A stretch of 64,000 bases of DNA from Labilithrix sp. (GCA_019637155.1 JAHBWE010000013.1:186001-250000), one strand, 5' to 3'; positions 16,824 to 26,372 are shown, counted from the stretch's first letter. Notes: a model not told the origin generated them from the sequence alone. Program-made: numbers and translations.

Positions 16824-17536
16824 GCCGCGCCGTCGCGGCGGTTCTCCTCCTCGCTTGCGGCGCGCCGATCCGCTCGGCGCCCGCGAGCGCGCGCGTCGTC
16901 GAGCCCGCTCCGGTCGCGACCGCAGCCGCGACCCCGCCGCCTCCCGAGCCCGAGCCCGCGCCCGCGCCCGACGAGGACGCGGTGACGTGCGCGAAGCTGC
17001 CGCCGCGCGTGACGAGCGGGCTGCCGGCGGGCAAGGTCGTCGCCTACGACGCGAACGTCCAGGCCGCGAAGCGCATCTACGCGTCGCTCGCGGTGGAGCC
17101 GAAGCCCGGCGCGGACGTGACGACGACGGGCGCGCGTATCGCGTGGCTCCGGACCTGCTTCCGCGAGTGGTACACGTGGCGCGAGGAAGGGCTCCGCGCG
17201 GGCGACGAGCGCGTCGAAGCGGCGGGGCGGGGGACCGAGCGCGCGTCGATGGTGTTCGCGGCGAAGCTCTGGTCGGCGGAGGCGTGGACCGCGTTCGCGC
17301 ACGCCGCGCTCCAGGCCGCCGCGGCGGCGGAGCCGATCGCGCGACGTCGCGGCGACCAGCCGAGCTTCGTCGACGCGACGCGCGTCGGGCTGCGCCGGCC
17401 GCTCGCGGACGCGACGGGGTGGGTCCTCGAGGTCTGCGCCAACGCGAGCCTCGATCCCTCCGAGCGCCGCCGCTGCGACGCGCTCCTCCCCGCGGTGGAC
17501 GACGTCCTCCGCCGAGACGTGAGCCCCTCGCGATGA
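16820..17536 (+). CDS. Predicted lipoprotein, unknown function
   Basis: A 238-residue protein started at GTG 16820, overlapping the tkt stop. The N-terminus VSRAVAAVLLLAC is a short lipoprotein signal with the anchored Cys at about residue 13. A Pro/Glu/Ala linker follows (to about residue 54), then an alpha-helical domain with four Cys residues (VTCAKLP, RTCFREW, EVCANAS, RRCDALL) that may form two disulfides. No known domain was recognised. Its stop overlaps the following porin gene (ATGA), so the two are likely made together, perhaps with a shared outer-membrane role. Confidence 0.7.
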   Translation: MSRAVAAVLLLACGAPIRSAPASARVVEPAPVATAAATPPPPEPEPAPAPDEDAVTCAKLPPRVTSGLPAGKVVAYDANVQAAKRIYASLAVEPKPGADVTTTGARIAWLRTCFREWYTWREEGLRAGDERVEAAGRGTERASMVFAAKLWSAEAWTAFAHAALQAAAAAEPIARRRGDQPSFVDATRVGLRRPLADATGWVLEVCANASLDPSERRRCDALLPAVDDVLRRDVSPSR

Positions 17537-18939
17537 CCCGTTCGGGAGCGCCGCACCGTTCGCCGACTCCGCGCCTCGCTGCGTGCGCGATCGTGACGGT
17601 GACGCTGCTCGCCGGCGGTCGCGCGTCGGCGCAGAACGCGGACCCCTTCTTCTTCGGTGACGAGGCGGCGCTCGGCAGCGGCGCGGTCGTCGCGTCGGGG
17701 CGGGACTCGGGCGCGTTCTGGTACAACCCCGCCGGCTTCGGCGGCCTGAAGCGCGGGCTCGTCAGCGCGAGCGCGTCGACGTTCGGGATCCGGCTCCGCA
17801 CGGTGCCGAACGCGCTGCGGCTGCGGGTCGGCGGACAAGACTCGGGGATCGATCTCTCGTCCGCCGACATCATCAGCGTGCCCAACGCCGTCGTCGCCGC
17901 GACGCAGATCGGCGAGAAGTCCGCGCTCGCGGGCGGCCTCCTCATGACCGAGCGCGACCTCCGCTCCGCGTTCGGCGCGACGACCGATCAGCCCGGCCGC
18001 TCGCTCGACGGCGCGCCGCTCGTCACGTCGCAGCGGCTCGACATCCAGGCCGACACGGCGAAGTACCACGTCGGCGCGGCGTTCGCGACGCAGCTCCTCG
18101 CCCAGCTCCGCCTCGGCGCCGCGCTCTACGGCACGTACACGAAGGCGGCCGTGGGCGCGTCGTACGCGTTCGGCGCGACGAACACGACCGAGCCGTCGAC
18201 CGAGCGCGTCTTCGTGCTCGCGGCGGGCCGCGAGACGAGCAGCGCCATCGGCGTCACCGCGTCGCTCGGCGCGCAGTACGAGGTCACGCCGAAGGTCGCG
18301 GCCGGCCTCACCGTGCGCCTCCCCGAGGTCGCGCTCTCGCAGTCGGTCGAGGGCGGGGCGGTGATCGGCACCGGCGCGGTGAGCACGACTGATCCCGGCG
18401 TCGCCGACCTCGTCCGCGAGCCGGCGCAGCGCGCCAACGCGGCCGGCACCTTCGTCGCGCCCACCCGCGTCCTCGCCGGCGTCGCGTACGCGCTCGGGCC
18501 GCCGCAGAGCTGGGTCGAGTTCGGCGTCGACTTCGCGCACGGCCTCCCCGCCTCGGAGCTCGCCGACGCGCGGCAGCCGGCGGTCAACGGCCGGGTCGGT
18601 GTAAGATACATGCTCTCGCCGGCCTGGATCGTCGGCGGCGGCGTCTTCACCGATTTCGCGACGAGGGCGCGCCTCGGCGAGCTCGTCGTCGGGGACCGCG
18701 TCGACTACTACGGGCTGACCGCGGGCGTGAGCAAGCGGACGCCGCTCTCGCTCCGGCAGGACCCGTCGCCCGAGGCGCTCGTCCTCGTCACGACCTTCTC
18801 GCTCCGCTCCTCGATCGGCTTCGGGCAGGCCCGCGCGGCGACGATCGACCTCGACGATCCGAACGCCCAGCGCGACGACCGCTCCGACGTCACGTACTTC
18901 GAGCTGATGCCGTACCTCGGCTCGGCCGTCGTCTTCTGA
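17533..18939 (+). CDS. Outer-membrane protein, FadL/OMPP1/TodX-like
   Basis: A 468-residue exported protein (signal peptide cleaved near RASAQ). The mature N-terminus, NADPFFFGDEAALGSGAVVA then DSGAFWYNPAGFGG, matches the FadL-family hatch, where a bright aromatic stretch and the YNPAG motif precede the barrel. Alternating hydrophobic strands fill the rest and the C-terminus ends in a typical barrel strand (LMPYLGSAVVF, terminal Phe). The family imports hydrophobic compounds such as long-chain fatty acids across the outer membrane. Start ATG 17533 overlaps the upstream lipoprotein stop. The substrate is not visible. Confidence 0.72.
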   Translation: MTRSGAPHRSPTPRLAACAIVTVTLLAGGRASAQNADPFFFGDEAALGSGAVVASGRDSGAFWYNPAGFGGLKRGLVSASASTFGIRLRTVPNALRLRVGGQDSGIDLSSADIISVPNAVVAATQIGEKSALAGGLLMTERDLRSAFGATTDQPGRSLDGAPLVTSQRLDIQADTAKYHVGAAFATQLLAQLRLGAALYGTYTKAAVGASYAFGATNTTEPSTERVFVLAAGRETSSAIGVTASLGAQYEVTPKVAAGLTVRLPEVALSQSVEGGAVIGTGAVSTTDPGVADLVREPAQRANAAGTFVAPTRVLAGVAYALGPPQSWVEFGVDFAHGLPASELADARQPAVNGRVGVRYMLSPAWIVGGGVFTDFATRARLGELVVGDRVDYYGLTAGVSKRTPLSLRQDPSPEALVLVTTFSLRSSIGFGQARAATIDLDDPNAQRDDRSDVTYFELMPYLGSAVVF

Positions 18940-19107
18940 TCCCGATCACCCCGGCTAGGACCGGATCCGAAGCCTCGACGCGACACCACCGTCCTCACTG
19001 GGGGAACGGCGGCCCGTGGATCGCCGCAAGATTCTGAAATCCCTCGCATATGGGGAAGGGTACGCAACTGGCGCACAGCGGCACCGCGGTTGCAACCATG
19101 GGTTTTC

Positions 19108-19599
19108 ATGCGTTTCTCGACCGCTCGGAACCTCGCCTTCGGCGCCCTCGTCGCCGCCGCGACGTGGGCCACCCCCGCCTTCGCCGACGACATCGACCGC
19201 CCGACCCTCGTGCGCGACAAGCCGCTCGACGGCACCTCGGAGACCACCGGCGCGACGTCGAAGACGGTCGGGTTCCCCTACCACGTGTACACGGCCAAGA
19301 CGGACGGCTTCGTGCGGATCCAGATGGAGACGACGAACGTGAACCCGCGCGACAACGGCGGGAAGGCGTGGCGCCCGTACCTCCGCGTCATCAGCCACTC
19401 GAACGAGGACCGCCACGGCGAGGCCTGGTCGACGAACGGCCAGCAGAACGATCGCTCGACGGGGCGCGCCCAGCTCGTCCTCCGCGTGAAGGCCGGTGAG
19501 AAGTTCACCGTCATCGCGAGCATGGCCCAGAACTTCGTCGTGAAGCGGCCGGACGCGGTCGCGAACTACAAGCTGATCGTGACCGAGGTGGCCCAATGA
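19108..19599 (+). CDS. Exported beta-rich protein, unknown
   Basis: A 163-residue protein with a Sec signal peptide (ATPAFA then DDIDRP). ATG 19108 is chosen because it places the signal peptide correctly; an in-frame TTG lies six codons upstream. The mature part, with YHVYTAKTDGFVRIQMET, WRPYLRVI and AQLVLRVKAGEKFTVIAS, looks like a pre-peptidase C-terminal (PPC)-like beta-sandwich. The next gene encodes a lipoprotein with the same pattern (DRPTDT, WHVYHFTAKEDGIVTFQM), so the two are paralogues. Stop and next start overlap as ATGA. Possibly a secreted pair. Confidence 0.7.
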   Translation: MRFSTARNLAFGALVAAATWATPAFADDIDRPTLVRDKPLDGTSETTGATSKTVGFPYHVYTAKTDGFVRIQMETTNVNPRDNGGKAWRPYLRVISHSNEDRHGEAWSTNGQQNDRSTGRAQLVLRVKAGEKFTVIASMAQNFVVKRPDAVANYKLIVTEVAQ

Positions 19600-20099
19600 A
19601 AACGCGGCTCGCTCCCCTCTTTCTCGCCTTCACCGTATTCGCCGCTTGCGCCGATCCGTCGGACGAGGACGTCGCCGGCACCGAAGAGGCGGTCCGCGGC
19701 CAGGACTCGCTCGACCGGCCGACCGACACGAAGGTCGACCTCGAGCCGGGCCTCTGGCACGACAACAAGCTCGTCCCCGGCGAGGGCTGGCACGTCTATC
19801 ACTTCACCGCGAAGGAGGACGGCATCGTCACGTTCCAGATGCAGGCGCCGGCGGGGCACCCGAACCTCTGGTCGTACCTCCGCATCGTGAACCCCTCCAA
19901 CAACAACGAGATCTGGGCGAGCGTCGGCAACAAGCGGACGAACCTCTGCGAGGTCATCGTCCCGGTGACGAAGGGCACGTACTACGACGTCATCGTCACG
20001 TCGCAGGAGAACTCGCTCCTCGTGAACGGCGCGCGCCAGAAGACCGACGGCCCCTACACCGTCGCGGTGTCGCCCGTCGACGTCACGTTCCCCGAGTGA
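19596..20099 (+). CDS. Lipoprotein paralogous to the preceding exported protein
   Basis: A 167-residue predicted lipoprotein (LAFTVFAAC, Cys18). The mature part shares DRPT, the WHVYHFTAKEDGIVTFQM strand pattern and an SYLRIV segment with its upstream neighbour, pointing to tandem duplication of a PPC-like beta-sandwich. It is translationally coupled to that neighbour by a 4-nt overlap and followed 7 nt later by the haem-motif lipoprotein gene. No catalytic residues are visible; a substrate-binding or protein-binding surface role is inferred. Confidence 0.72.
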   Translation: MKTRLAPLFLAFTVFAACADPSDEDVAGTEEAVRGQDSLDRPTDTKVDLEPGLWHDNKLVPGEGWHVYHFTAKEDGIVTFQMQAPAGHPNLWSYLRIVNPSNNNEIWASVGNKRTNLCEVIVPVTKGTYYDVIVTSQENSLLVNGARQKTDGPYTVAVSPVDVTFPE

Positions 20100-20106
20100 T
20101 CGAGCG

Positions 20107-21330
20107 ATGAAGACCTCTCGTCTGCTCGCCCTCCTCCTCGCCGCCGCCGCCGCCGCGTGCGCGCCCGCGCTCGAAGACGACGCGGCCTCGAGCGACTCCG
20201 CGCAGACGGAGCGCACCCCGGACCTGCGGCCCGAGCTCGCGCAGATGAACGACGTCTCGATCCTCTTCCCGCTCGCGAAGGACGACGGCGAGCTCGCGGG
20301 CCTCATCCCGGCGAGCAAGGTCATCGCGGCCGAGTCGTACGAGAAGGCCTTCGGCGCGCCGGGCACCCTCCTCGTCGGCGGCACGCCCGCCGCGCCGCCC
20401 CACGCGAGCCTCAAGGTCGTCGCGGCGCGCTTCGATCCCTGCTTCGGCGACGCGTGCGAGAGCCAGGTCCGCCTCGTCCTCCAGCCGGTGAAGGTGAGCG
20501 GCGGTGCGGACGACACCGCGATCCACGCGTTCTACCCGATGTCGCGCGACGAGCTGAAGGACACCGTAGAGAGCGTCATCGCGGTCCGCCGCGCGAACGC
20601 CGGCGACGCGCGGCTCGGCGCGCTCGGCCCGCACCCGCTCATGAAGAAGGAAGGCCTCCTCGGCAAGACGAGCAAGGCGCTCCGCGCGATCCTCGAGGAG
20701 GCCGCGACGCCCGAGCGCCTCACGCGGATGACGGTGTTCACGACGAGCGGCCTCGGCACGGCCTGGAACTTCACCGGCTTCGATCTCGCGGACGGCGCGG
20801 CGACGCGGATGCCGATCCCGAACATCCCCGGCGCGGAGATGGTCGCCTTCTTCGCCGGCTTTCGCCCCGGCGAGCTCTCGGGCGAGCCCCCGTTCACGCC
20901 GGCGGTCAAGGACGCGAAGGCGGAGGACAACATGCAGCTCCTCGGCAACGGCACGTGGGCGTCGCGCGCTTCGGTGAAGGCCGAGGACCGCCAGCGCGCG
21001 ATCGACGCCGCGGTGCGGATCGAGAACCCGACCCTGCACTCGCCCGACACGGTCGACTGCGCGAGCTGCCACGCCGCGGAGCCGGCGCGGCGCCTCGTCG
21101 GCGAGAAGAAGCTGAAGCTCACCGCCAGCCGCGACGCGGCCTTCGTCGCCGACGATCTCTTCGTCCCCGCCGCCGAGACCGCGCTCACGAGCGCCGGCGC
21201 GCCCGGCATCAACGTCCACATGTTCAGCTACAAGGGCACCGACGCCGGCGTCCACCAGCGCACCGTCAACGAGACCGCTGCGGTCGTCGCGTACATGAAC
21301 GAAAAGGTCCTCGACGCGCGCCGCCAGTAG
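20107..21330 (+). CDS. Lipoprotein with single haem-c (CxxCH) motif
   Basis: A 407-residue predicted lipoprotein (signal peptide ending AAAAAC, Cys18). One covalent haem-c attachment motif, CASCH, lies at 318-322 in a VDCASCHAAEPARR context, and two other Cys (112 and 117, in DPCFGDACE) could form a disulfide. The remainder has no domain I recognise; Met residues after the motif (MFSY at about 374, YMNEKV near the end) could give the second haem ligand. An anchored periplasmic electron-transfer or peroxidase-like role is inferred. It is third in a run of four exported proteins on the plus strand, 7 nt after the second. Confidence 0.75.
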   Translation: MKTSRLLALLLAAAAAACAPALEDDAASSDSAQTERTPDLRPELAQMNDVSILFPLAKDDGELAGLIPASKVIAAESYEKAFGAPGTLLVGGTPAAPPHASLKVVAARFDPCFGDACESQVRLVLQPVKVSGGADDTAIHAFYPMSRDELKDTVESVIAVRRANAGDARLGALGPHPLMKKEGLLGKTSKALRAILEEAATPERLTRMTVFTTSGLGTAWNFTGFDLADGAATRMPIPNIPGAEMVAFFAGFRPGELSGEPPFTPAVKDAKAEDNMQLLGNGTWASRASVKAEDRQRAIDAAVRIENPTLHSPDTVDCASCHAAEPARRLVGEKKLKLTASRDAAFVADDLFVPAAETALTSAGAPGINVHMFSYKGTDAGVHQRTVNETAAVVAYMNEKVLDARRQ

Positions 21331-21367
21331 CGCCACGTTTCGGCGGGAGTTAGCCTCGTCGAGAGCG

Positions 21368-22936
21368 ATGGGGCGGAGAGGTGCCGCGTTCGGGGTTGTC
21401 GTGGTCGTCGTCGCCGCTTGCGGCGTCTACGGCGAGGACTCCGATCGGATCGCGCCGGCGCCGGAGGTGAAGGGGGACGCGTCCACGACCCTCGAGGCGT
21501 CGTCGTCGCGTCCGTGCGGGTGCGGCCCGCACGAGACCTGCGACGAATCGAGCGGCGCGCCGGTCTGCTCGTGCGCGACGGGCTACACGCGCGCGGACGA
21601 GGGCGCGCCGTGCGCGTGGACCGGCGGCCCGCGCGATCCGGGCTTCCAGAACGATCCCGCCGGAGCGTGGACGACGTTCGACGGCGCGACGGTCGATCCG
21701 TCGATCGCCGGCCGCGTCGACCCCGGGATCCTGCGGTTCAATCAGACGCTCCTCTCCTCGCCACAAGGCGGCGCGGAGCAGTCCTTCGCGATGCCGGCGT
21801 ATGCGGACGCCGAGCCCTTCGCGCTCGTCGTCTCTCCGTTCTGCGACTCGGGCTGCAACTTCCCGCTGATCACCGTCCACCTCGACGGCCGCCGCCACTC
21901 CCTCGGCCGGATCACCGCGCCGAGCCGCACGTGCCTCGGCGATCGCGGGTACGGCGGGGTCTTGCGCCTCCGTCTGTCGGCGGGGAGCGTCGCGTTCCCG
22001 TCCGGAGCGATGATGGGGCTCGACAACGTCGCGATCGAGCCCGCGCCCGACTGTCCGCTCCCCGGCGTCGTGGTCAACGGCGACTTCGAGAGCACCGGCG
22101 GCTGGGTCGCGAGCGGCGAAGGCGCGGAGGTGACGCTCTCGGGCGGGACGGGCGGCGGGCGCGCGGGGCGGCTTCGACCCGCGAAGGCCTGCGACGCTCC
22201 CACGCTGGCGGCCACGCTCTCGGTGCCCGGCGCGAGCATGGCGAACCCGGCGCTGCGCTTCACGCTGCGAGGAACGACGGGGGATCGGATGGCGGTCGAG
22301 GTCGGCGGCACGTCGATCGGCGCCGCGACGGGGAAGAACGTCTTCGAGACCTTGAACGCGTGCCTGCCGGAGTGGTCGCGCGGCCTCACGCTCCCGCTCC
22401 GCTTCTCGCCGATCCGCGCGAACGGAGCGGCGTGCGACGCGCCGAACGACGCCGAGTTCCTCATCGACGACGTCGAGGTCGTGTCCGATCCCACGTGCGC
22501 GGACCTCGTCGACGACGGCGGCTTCGAGCGCACGAGCTCGTTCTCTCCGTGGCGGACGTCGTTCTCCGGCATGGGCTCGTTCGTGCGCGAACGATCCAAT
22601 CCGCGCTCCGGCGCCGGATACGGCGTCCTCCAGAGCGACTGCAGCAGCGCGTCGCTGACGCAGATGGTCACGATCCCCGACCCGGCGCCCGGGATGGGCG
22701 GCCCTCAGCTCCGCTACTGGTACAAGGCGTTCCAGAGCGGCCCGGTGAAGTTCTCCGGACCCGCCGAGATGGCGCCGGCGAGCACGTGGACGCTCGCGAC
22801 GGCGTGCCTCGATCCCAAGGCGTCCGACCGACCGTATTCGCTCTCCTTCTCGCTCTTGGGCGACACGGGCTGCACCAGCGCGAGCCTCCACCTCGACGAC
22901 GTCGCGATCGTGCACGATCGATCGTGCCCGGAGTGA
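21368..22936 (+). CDS. Modular lipoprotein with EGF-like segment and two or three jelly-roll-like domains
   Basis: A 522-residue predicted lipoprotein (VVVVVAAC, Cys18). An EGF-like Cys-rich segment (CGCGPHETCDESSGAPVCSC) at about 49-70 is followed by repeated beta-sandwich modules. Two begin with the carbohydrate-binding-like signature NGDFESTGGW (about 238) and DGGFERTSSFSPW (about 384); each ends in an IDDVEV or LDDVAIV strand. The region at 90-230 looks like a related module (LDNVAIEPAPDCP at its end). Such modules often bind polysaccharide or protein. It ends 6 nt before the convergent pgl gene. Surface adhesin is possible; no enzymatic motif seen. Confidence 0.72.
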   Translation: MGRRGAAFGVVVVVVAACGVYGEDSDRIAPAPEVKGDASTTLEASSSRPCGCGPHETCDESSGAPVCSCATGYTRADEGAPCAWTGGPRDPGFQNDPAGAWTTFDGATVDPSIAGRVDPGILRFNQTLLSSPQGGAEQSFAMPAYADAEPFALVVSPFCDSGCNFPLITVHLDGRRHSLGRITAPSRTCLGDRGYGGVLRLRLSAGSVAFPSGAMMGLDNVAIEPAPDCPLPGVVVNGDFESTGGWVASGEGAEVTLSGGTGGGRAGRLRPAKACDAPTLAATLSVPGASMANPALRFTLRGTTGDRMAVEVGGTSIGAATGKNVFETLNACLPEWSRGLTLPLRFSPIRANGAACDAPNDAEFLIDDVEVVSDPTCADLVDDGGFERTSSFSPWRTSFSGMGSFVRERSNPRSGAGYGVLQSDCSSASLTQMVTIPDPAPGMGGPQLRYWYKAFQSGPVKFSGPAEMAPASTWTLATACLDPKASDRPYSLSFSLLGDTGCTSASLHLDDVAIVHDRSCPE

Positions 22937-22942
22937 CGCGCC

Positions 22943-23686
22943 TCAGGTCATCCCGCCCGCGGCCTTGTCGATCGCCCACGTGATCGAGCCGCGGAAGTCG
23001 CGGATGACGCGGCCCGGTGTCTGGCGGACGTCGCCGCTCGTCGCCCAGATGCGCTCGAGCGGCTCGTGCTTCGACTTGCCGGTGACGATGACCACGGTCG
23101 CCTTCGCGTTCTCGAGGACCGGCACGGTGAGGGTGAGGCGCGCCTCGCGGCCCTTGTCCTTCGCCTCCGGGATCGCGGCGACGAGGCGATCGGTGATCGT
23201 GTGCGCGTCGTCGCCGGGGAAGAGCGAGGCGGTGTGCCCGTCGTCGCCGACGCCCATCACGAGGAGATCGAGCGCGGGAAGACCGGCGACCTTGCTCGCG
23301 ACCGTGTTCCGCAGCTCCTCGTCGTACGCCGCCGCCGCCGCGCCGGGATCGTCTTCACCGCGCATGCGATGCACGTTGGCGGGCGGGATCGCGATCGCGT
23401 CGAGGAGCGCCTTCTTCGCGAGCAGGTAGTTGCTGCGCTCGTGATCGGGCGGCACGCAGCGCTCGTCGACCCAGTAGACGTGGACCTTGTTCCAGTCGAT
23501 CGCCTGCTTCGCGAGGAGCTGGTACGCGAGGACGGGGGAGCTGCCGCCCGAGAGCGCGATCGTGGCGACGGCGCGCTCCTTGATCGCCTCGTGGATCGCG
23601 CGCGTCATCCGCGCAGAGGCCTCGCGCGCGACCTCCTCCAGCGTCGGCGCCGCGATGAGGACGCCGGGGACGACCTTGGTCACCAT
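22943..23686 (-). CDS. pgl: 6-phosphogluconolactonase
   Basis: Hydrolyses 6-phosphogluconolactone to 6-phosphogluconate, the second step of the oxidative pentose-phosphate pathway. The 247-residue protein of the NagB/DevB type shows ATIALSGGSSPVLAYQLL, WVDERCVPPDHERSN and GVGDDGHTASLFPGD, the family signature. Start ATG 23686 overlaps the opcA stop by one nucleotide (TGATG). It is last in the gnd-zwf-opcA-pgl operon and ends 6 nt from the convergent lipoprotein gene. Confidence 0.95.
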   Translation of the reverse strand: MVTKVVPGVLIAAPTLEEVAREASARMTRAIHEAIKERAVATIALSGGSSPVLAYQLLAKQAIDWNKVHVYWVDERCVPPDHERSNYLLAKKALLDAIAIPPANVHRMRGEDDPGAAAAAYDEELRNTVASKVAGLPALDLLVMGVGDDGHTASLFPGDDAHTITDRLVAAIPEAKDKGREARLTLTVPVLENAKATVVIVTGKSKHEPLERIWATSGDVRQTPGRVIRDFRGSITWAIDKAAGGMT

Positions 23687-24822
23687 CAGGACACCGTGAG
23701 CCCGTCTTCGACGAGGGCCTCCGCGAACGCGACCGACTCGTCGAACGCGACGTCGTGGGCGGGGCGGTGGAGCGTGCGCTCGAGCCACTTCGCCGCCTTG
23801 TTCGAGCCGAGGCGCACGCGATGCTCGATCGGCGCGTGCGCGCCGAGGGTGAGGCGCCAGACGAGCACGTCGGCGTCGACCGTGGTCGCGGACGAGTGCG
23901 ACGGTCCGGTCGCGAGCTCGCGCTCGATCGCGCCGAGGAGCTTCGTGTCGCCGTCGGCGACCTCGACCTCGAGCGCGGCGAGGATCTGCGGCGCGGTCCC
24001 GGCGGGGCGGGGGACCGCGCCGAGCTCGATCGCGACGTTGCCGCCGTCGGCGTTCTTCACCCGCACCGCGCCGCCGAGGCGCGCGATCTTCCACCCGAGC
24101 CGCGTGCCCAGCCACCCGAGCATGAGCGCGGCCTCCGGTCCGATGCGCGCGCCGTGATCGCCGGCCTGCTTCAGCTTCACGCGGCTGATCTTCGGCGCGA
24201 GCTCGCGGTGCTCGGTCGCGTCGAAGAAGCGCGCGAGGAGCTCCTGCCACGCCGCGACGCGCGTCCAGGCGAGGTCCATGATCCGCGGCGCGTTCGGCTG
24301 CTTGCGCGCCCACGCTGCGACCTGGATGACGCTCGTGATGGAGGTGTACTCGCTGTCGAGGATGATGCGGTGCGCGTCGTTGGCGAGGTCCTCGAAGACG
24401 GGATCCTCGACGTGCACCTTCCCGAGCCACACGAGCGCGGTCGGGATCTCGGGGACGAGGAACGCCTCCATCGCGCTCGCGGCGCGGGCGGCGCCGTCGC
24501 CGCGGCACTTGAGGACGATGCGCTCGGAGCAGATCTTCTTGCCGCCCTCGAGCGAGCAGACCGCGGTCGCGGAGCCGGAGAGCTCGTCGCCGCTCGCGTC
24601 CGGCTCGATCGACGCGAGGATCGCGCGCGCGGGGATGCTCGCGGTCACCTCGTCGACGACGGGGGTGTAGCGATCGAGGAGCTCGCTCGTCGGCGCGACG
24701 ACCTCGATGTTCATCGTGCAGACGCGCGAGAGCGGCACGTCGGCCGGGTCCTCCGGCGCGGTCCAGAGCGCGCGCAGCTCCTTGTCGAGCTTCGCGATGA
24801 CGCCGGCGGAGGTGGTGCTCAC
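23686..24822 (-). CDS. opcA: Glucose-6-phosphate dehydrogenase assembly/activator protein OpcA
   Basis: OpcA is needed for oligomerisation and activation of glucose-6-phosphate dehydrogenase in cyanobacteria and actinobacteria. This 378-residue protein shows the family pattern: LWTAPEDPADVPLSRVCTMNIEV, CSERIVLKCRGDG, PTALVWLGKVHVEDPVFEDLANDAHRIILDS and DLAWTRVAAWQELLARFFD. The start is GTG 24822, overlapping the zwf stop (GTGA), so synthesis is coupled to its partner enzyme. No other function fits the position. Confidence 0.92.
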   Translation of the reverse strand: MSTTSAGVIAKLDKELRALWTAPEDPADVPLSRVCTMNIEVVAPTSELLDRYTPVVDEVTASIPARAILASIEPDASGDELSGSATAVCSLEGGKKICSERIVLKCRGDGAARAASAMEAFLVPEIPTALVWLGKVHVEDPVFEDLANDAHRIILDSEYTSITSVIQVAAWARKQPNAPRIMDLAWTRVAAWQELLARFFDATEHRELAPKISRVKLKQAGDHGARIGPEAALMLGWLGTRLGWKIARLGGAVRVKNADGGNVAIELGAVPRPAGTAPQILAALEVEVADGDTKLLGAIERELATGPSHSSATTVDADVLVWRLTLGAHAPIEHRVRLGSNKAAKWLERTLHRPAHDVAFDESVAFAEALVEDGLTVS

Positions 24823-26363
24823 GGCTTCCTCCAGCGCCGCCCGTCGCGCGCGAGGAGGTCGTCGGCCTGCTCGGGGCCCCACGATCCCGAGCTGTACGTC
24901 GGCGGCGCGGTCGACTGCTCCGCCCACGCGTCGATGACGGGATCCATGAACGCCCACTGCTCCTCGACCTCGTCGCGCCGGGTGAAGAGCGTGGCGTCGC
25001 CGCGCATCGCGTCGAGGAGGAGGCGCTCGTAGGCCTCGGGCGTGTTCGATCCGAACGCGCTCCCGTAGCGGAAGTCCATCGCGACGTCGCGGAGGATGGT
25101 GGCGTTCCCCGGCTCCTTCGTCGTGAAGCGGAGCGAGATGCCTTCGTCGGGCTGGACGCGCACGGCGAGGACGTTCTGCGAGATGCCGCCGTCGGGCGCG
25201 TTGAAGAGCGAGTGCGGCACCTTCTTGAACTGGATCGCGATCTCGGTCACGCGGCGCGCGAGGCGCTTGCCGGCGCGCACGTAGAAGGGGACCCCGCCCC
25301 AGCGCCAGTTGTCGACGAAGAGCTTCATCGCGACGAACGTGTCGATCTTGGAGTCCTTCGCGACGTCCGGCTCCTCGCGGTAGGCCTTCACCTCGTCGCC
25401 CTTCACGAAGCCGCGCCCGTACTGGCCGCGCACCACGCCCTCGCGCACCATCGTGCGCTCCATCCGGCGGAGCGACTTGAGGACCTTCACCTTCTCGTCG
25501 CGCACCGCGTCGGCCGAGAGCGAGATCGGCGGCTCCATCGCGGTGAGGCAGAGGAGCTGCATCAGGTGGTTCTCGACGATGTCCTTCGTGACGCCGGTCT
25601 GCTCGTAGAACTTGCCGCGCCCCTCGACCCCGATCTCCTCCGCGACCGTGATCTGCACGTGGTCGACGTGCTCGCGGCTCCAGATCGGCTCGAAGAGGGA
25701 GTTCGCGAAGCGGAAGACGAGGAGGTTCTGGACCGTCTCCTTGCCGAGGTAGTGATCGATGCGGAACACCTGCGACTCCGCGAAAGCGTGCGCGATGACG
25801 TCGTTCAGCTCGATCGAGCTCTCGAGGTCGTCGCCGAACGGCTTCTCGATGATGACGCGCGTCCACGCGCCGCCGGTGCGCTCGGCGGCGGCGTCGTTGA
25901 CGAGGCCGCCGTCCTTCAGGTGCTTCACGATCGTCTCGAACTCGGCGGGCGGGACGGCGAGGTAGTAGAGGCGGTTGCCGCGCGTGCCGCGCTCTGCGTC
26001 GAGCTCCTCGAGGTGCTTCTTGAGGTCGACGTAGGTCTGGGCCTGGTCGAAGGAGCCGCGCACGTAGGAGATGCCGCGCTCGAAGTCCTCCCAGACCGCC
26101 GCGTCGATCGGCTTCCGGCGCGAGAACTGCGAGACGCCCTCCTTCATCTCGGCGCGGAACTGCTCGTTCGACTTCTCGCGCCGCGCGACGCCGACGGTGG
26201 CGAAGCCGCTCGGGAGCGAGCGCGAGAGGCCGAGGTTGTAGATCGCAGGCATCAGCTTGCGTCGCGTGAGGTCGCCGGAGGCGCCGAAGATGACGAGCGC
26301 GCACGCGTCGCCGGTGCGGTCTTCCACGAGGCCCTTACGAAGCGGATTGGCGGGAGCGGTCAT
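24819..26363 (-). CDS. zwf: Glucose-6-phosphate 1-dehydrogenase
   Basis: Oxidises glucose 6-phosphate to 6-phosphogluconolactone with NAD(P)+. The 514-residue protein has the Rossmann start FGASGDLTRRKLMPAIYNL at 27-45, the EKPFG segment at 173-177, the active-site signature RIDHYLGKE at 201-209 and the downstream conserved WEPIWSREHVDHVQI-type stretch and VPFYVRAGKRL. Length is normal. It lies 9 nt after gnd and overlaps opcA by 4 nt, forming one operon. Confidence 0.97.
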   Translation of the reverse strand: MTAPANPLRKGLVEDRTGDACALVIFGASGDLTRRKLMPAIYNLGLSRSLPSGFATVGVARREKSNEQFRAEMKEGVSQFSRRKPIDAAVWEDFERGISYVRGSFDQAQTYVDLKKHLEELDAERGTRGNRLYYLAVPPAEFETIVKHLKDGGLVNDAAAERTGGAWTRVIIEKPFGDDLESSIELNDVIAHAFAESQVFRIDHYLGKETVQNLLVFRFANSLFEPIWSREHVDHVQITVAEEIGVEGRGKFYEQTGVTKDIVENHLMQLLCLTAMEPPISLSADAVRDEKVKVLKSLRRMERTMVREGVVRGQYGRGFVKGDEVKAYREEPDVAKDSKIDTFVAMKLFVDNWRWGGVPFYVRAGKRLARRVTEIAIQFKKVPHSLFNAPDGGISQNVLAVRVQPDEGISLRFTTKEPGNATILRDVAMDFRYGSAFGSNTPEAYERLLLDAMRGDATLFTRRDEVEEQWAFMDPVIDAWAEQSTAPPTYSSGSWGPEQADDLLARDGRRWRKP

Positions 26364-26372
26364 GGTGGGTCC

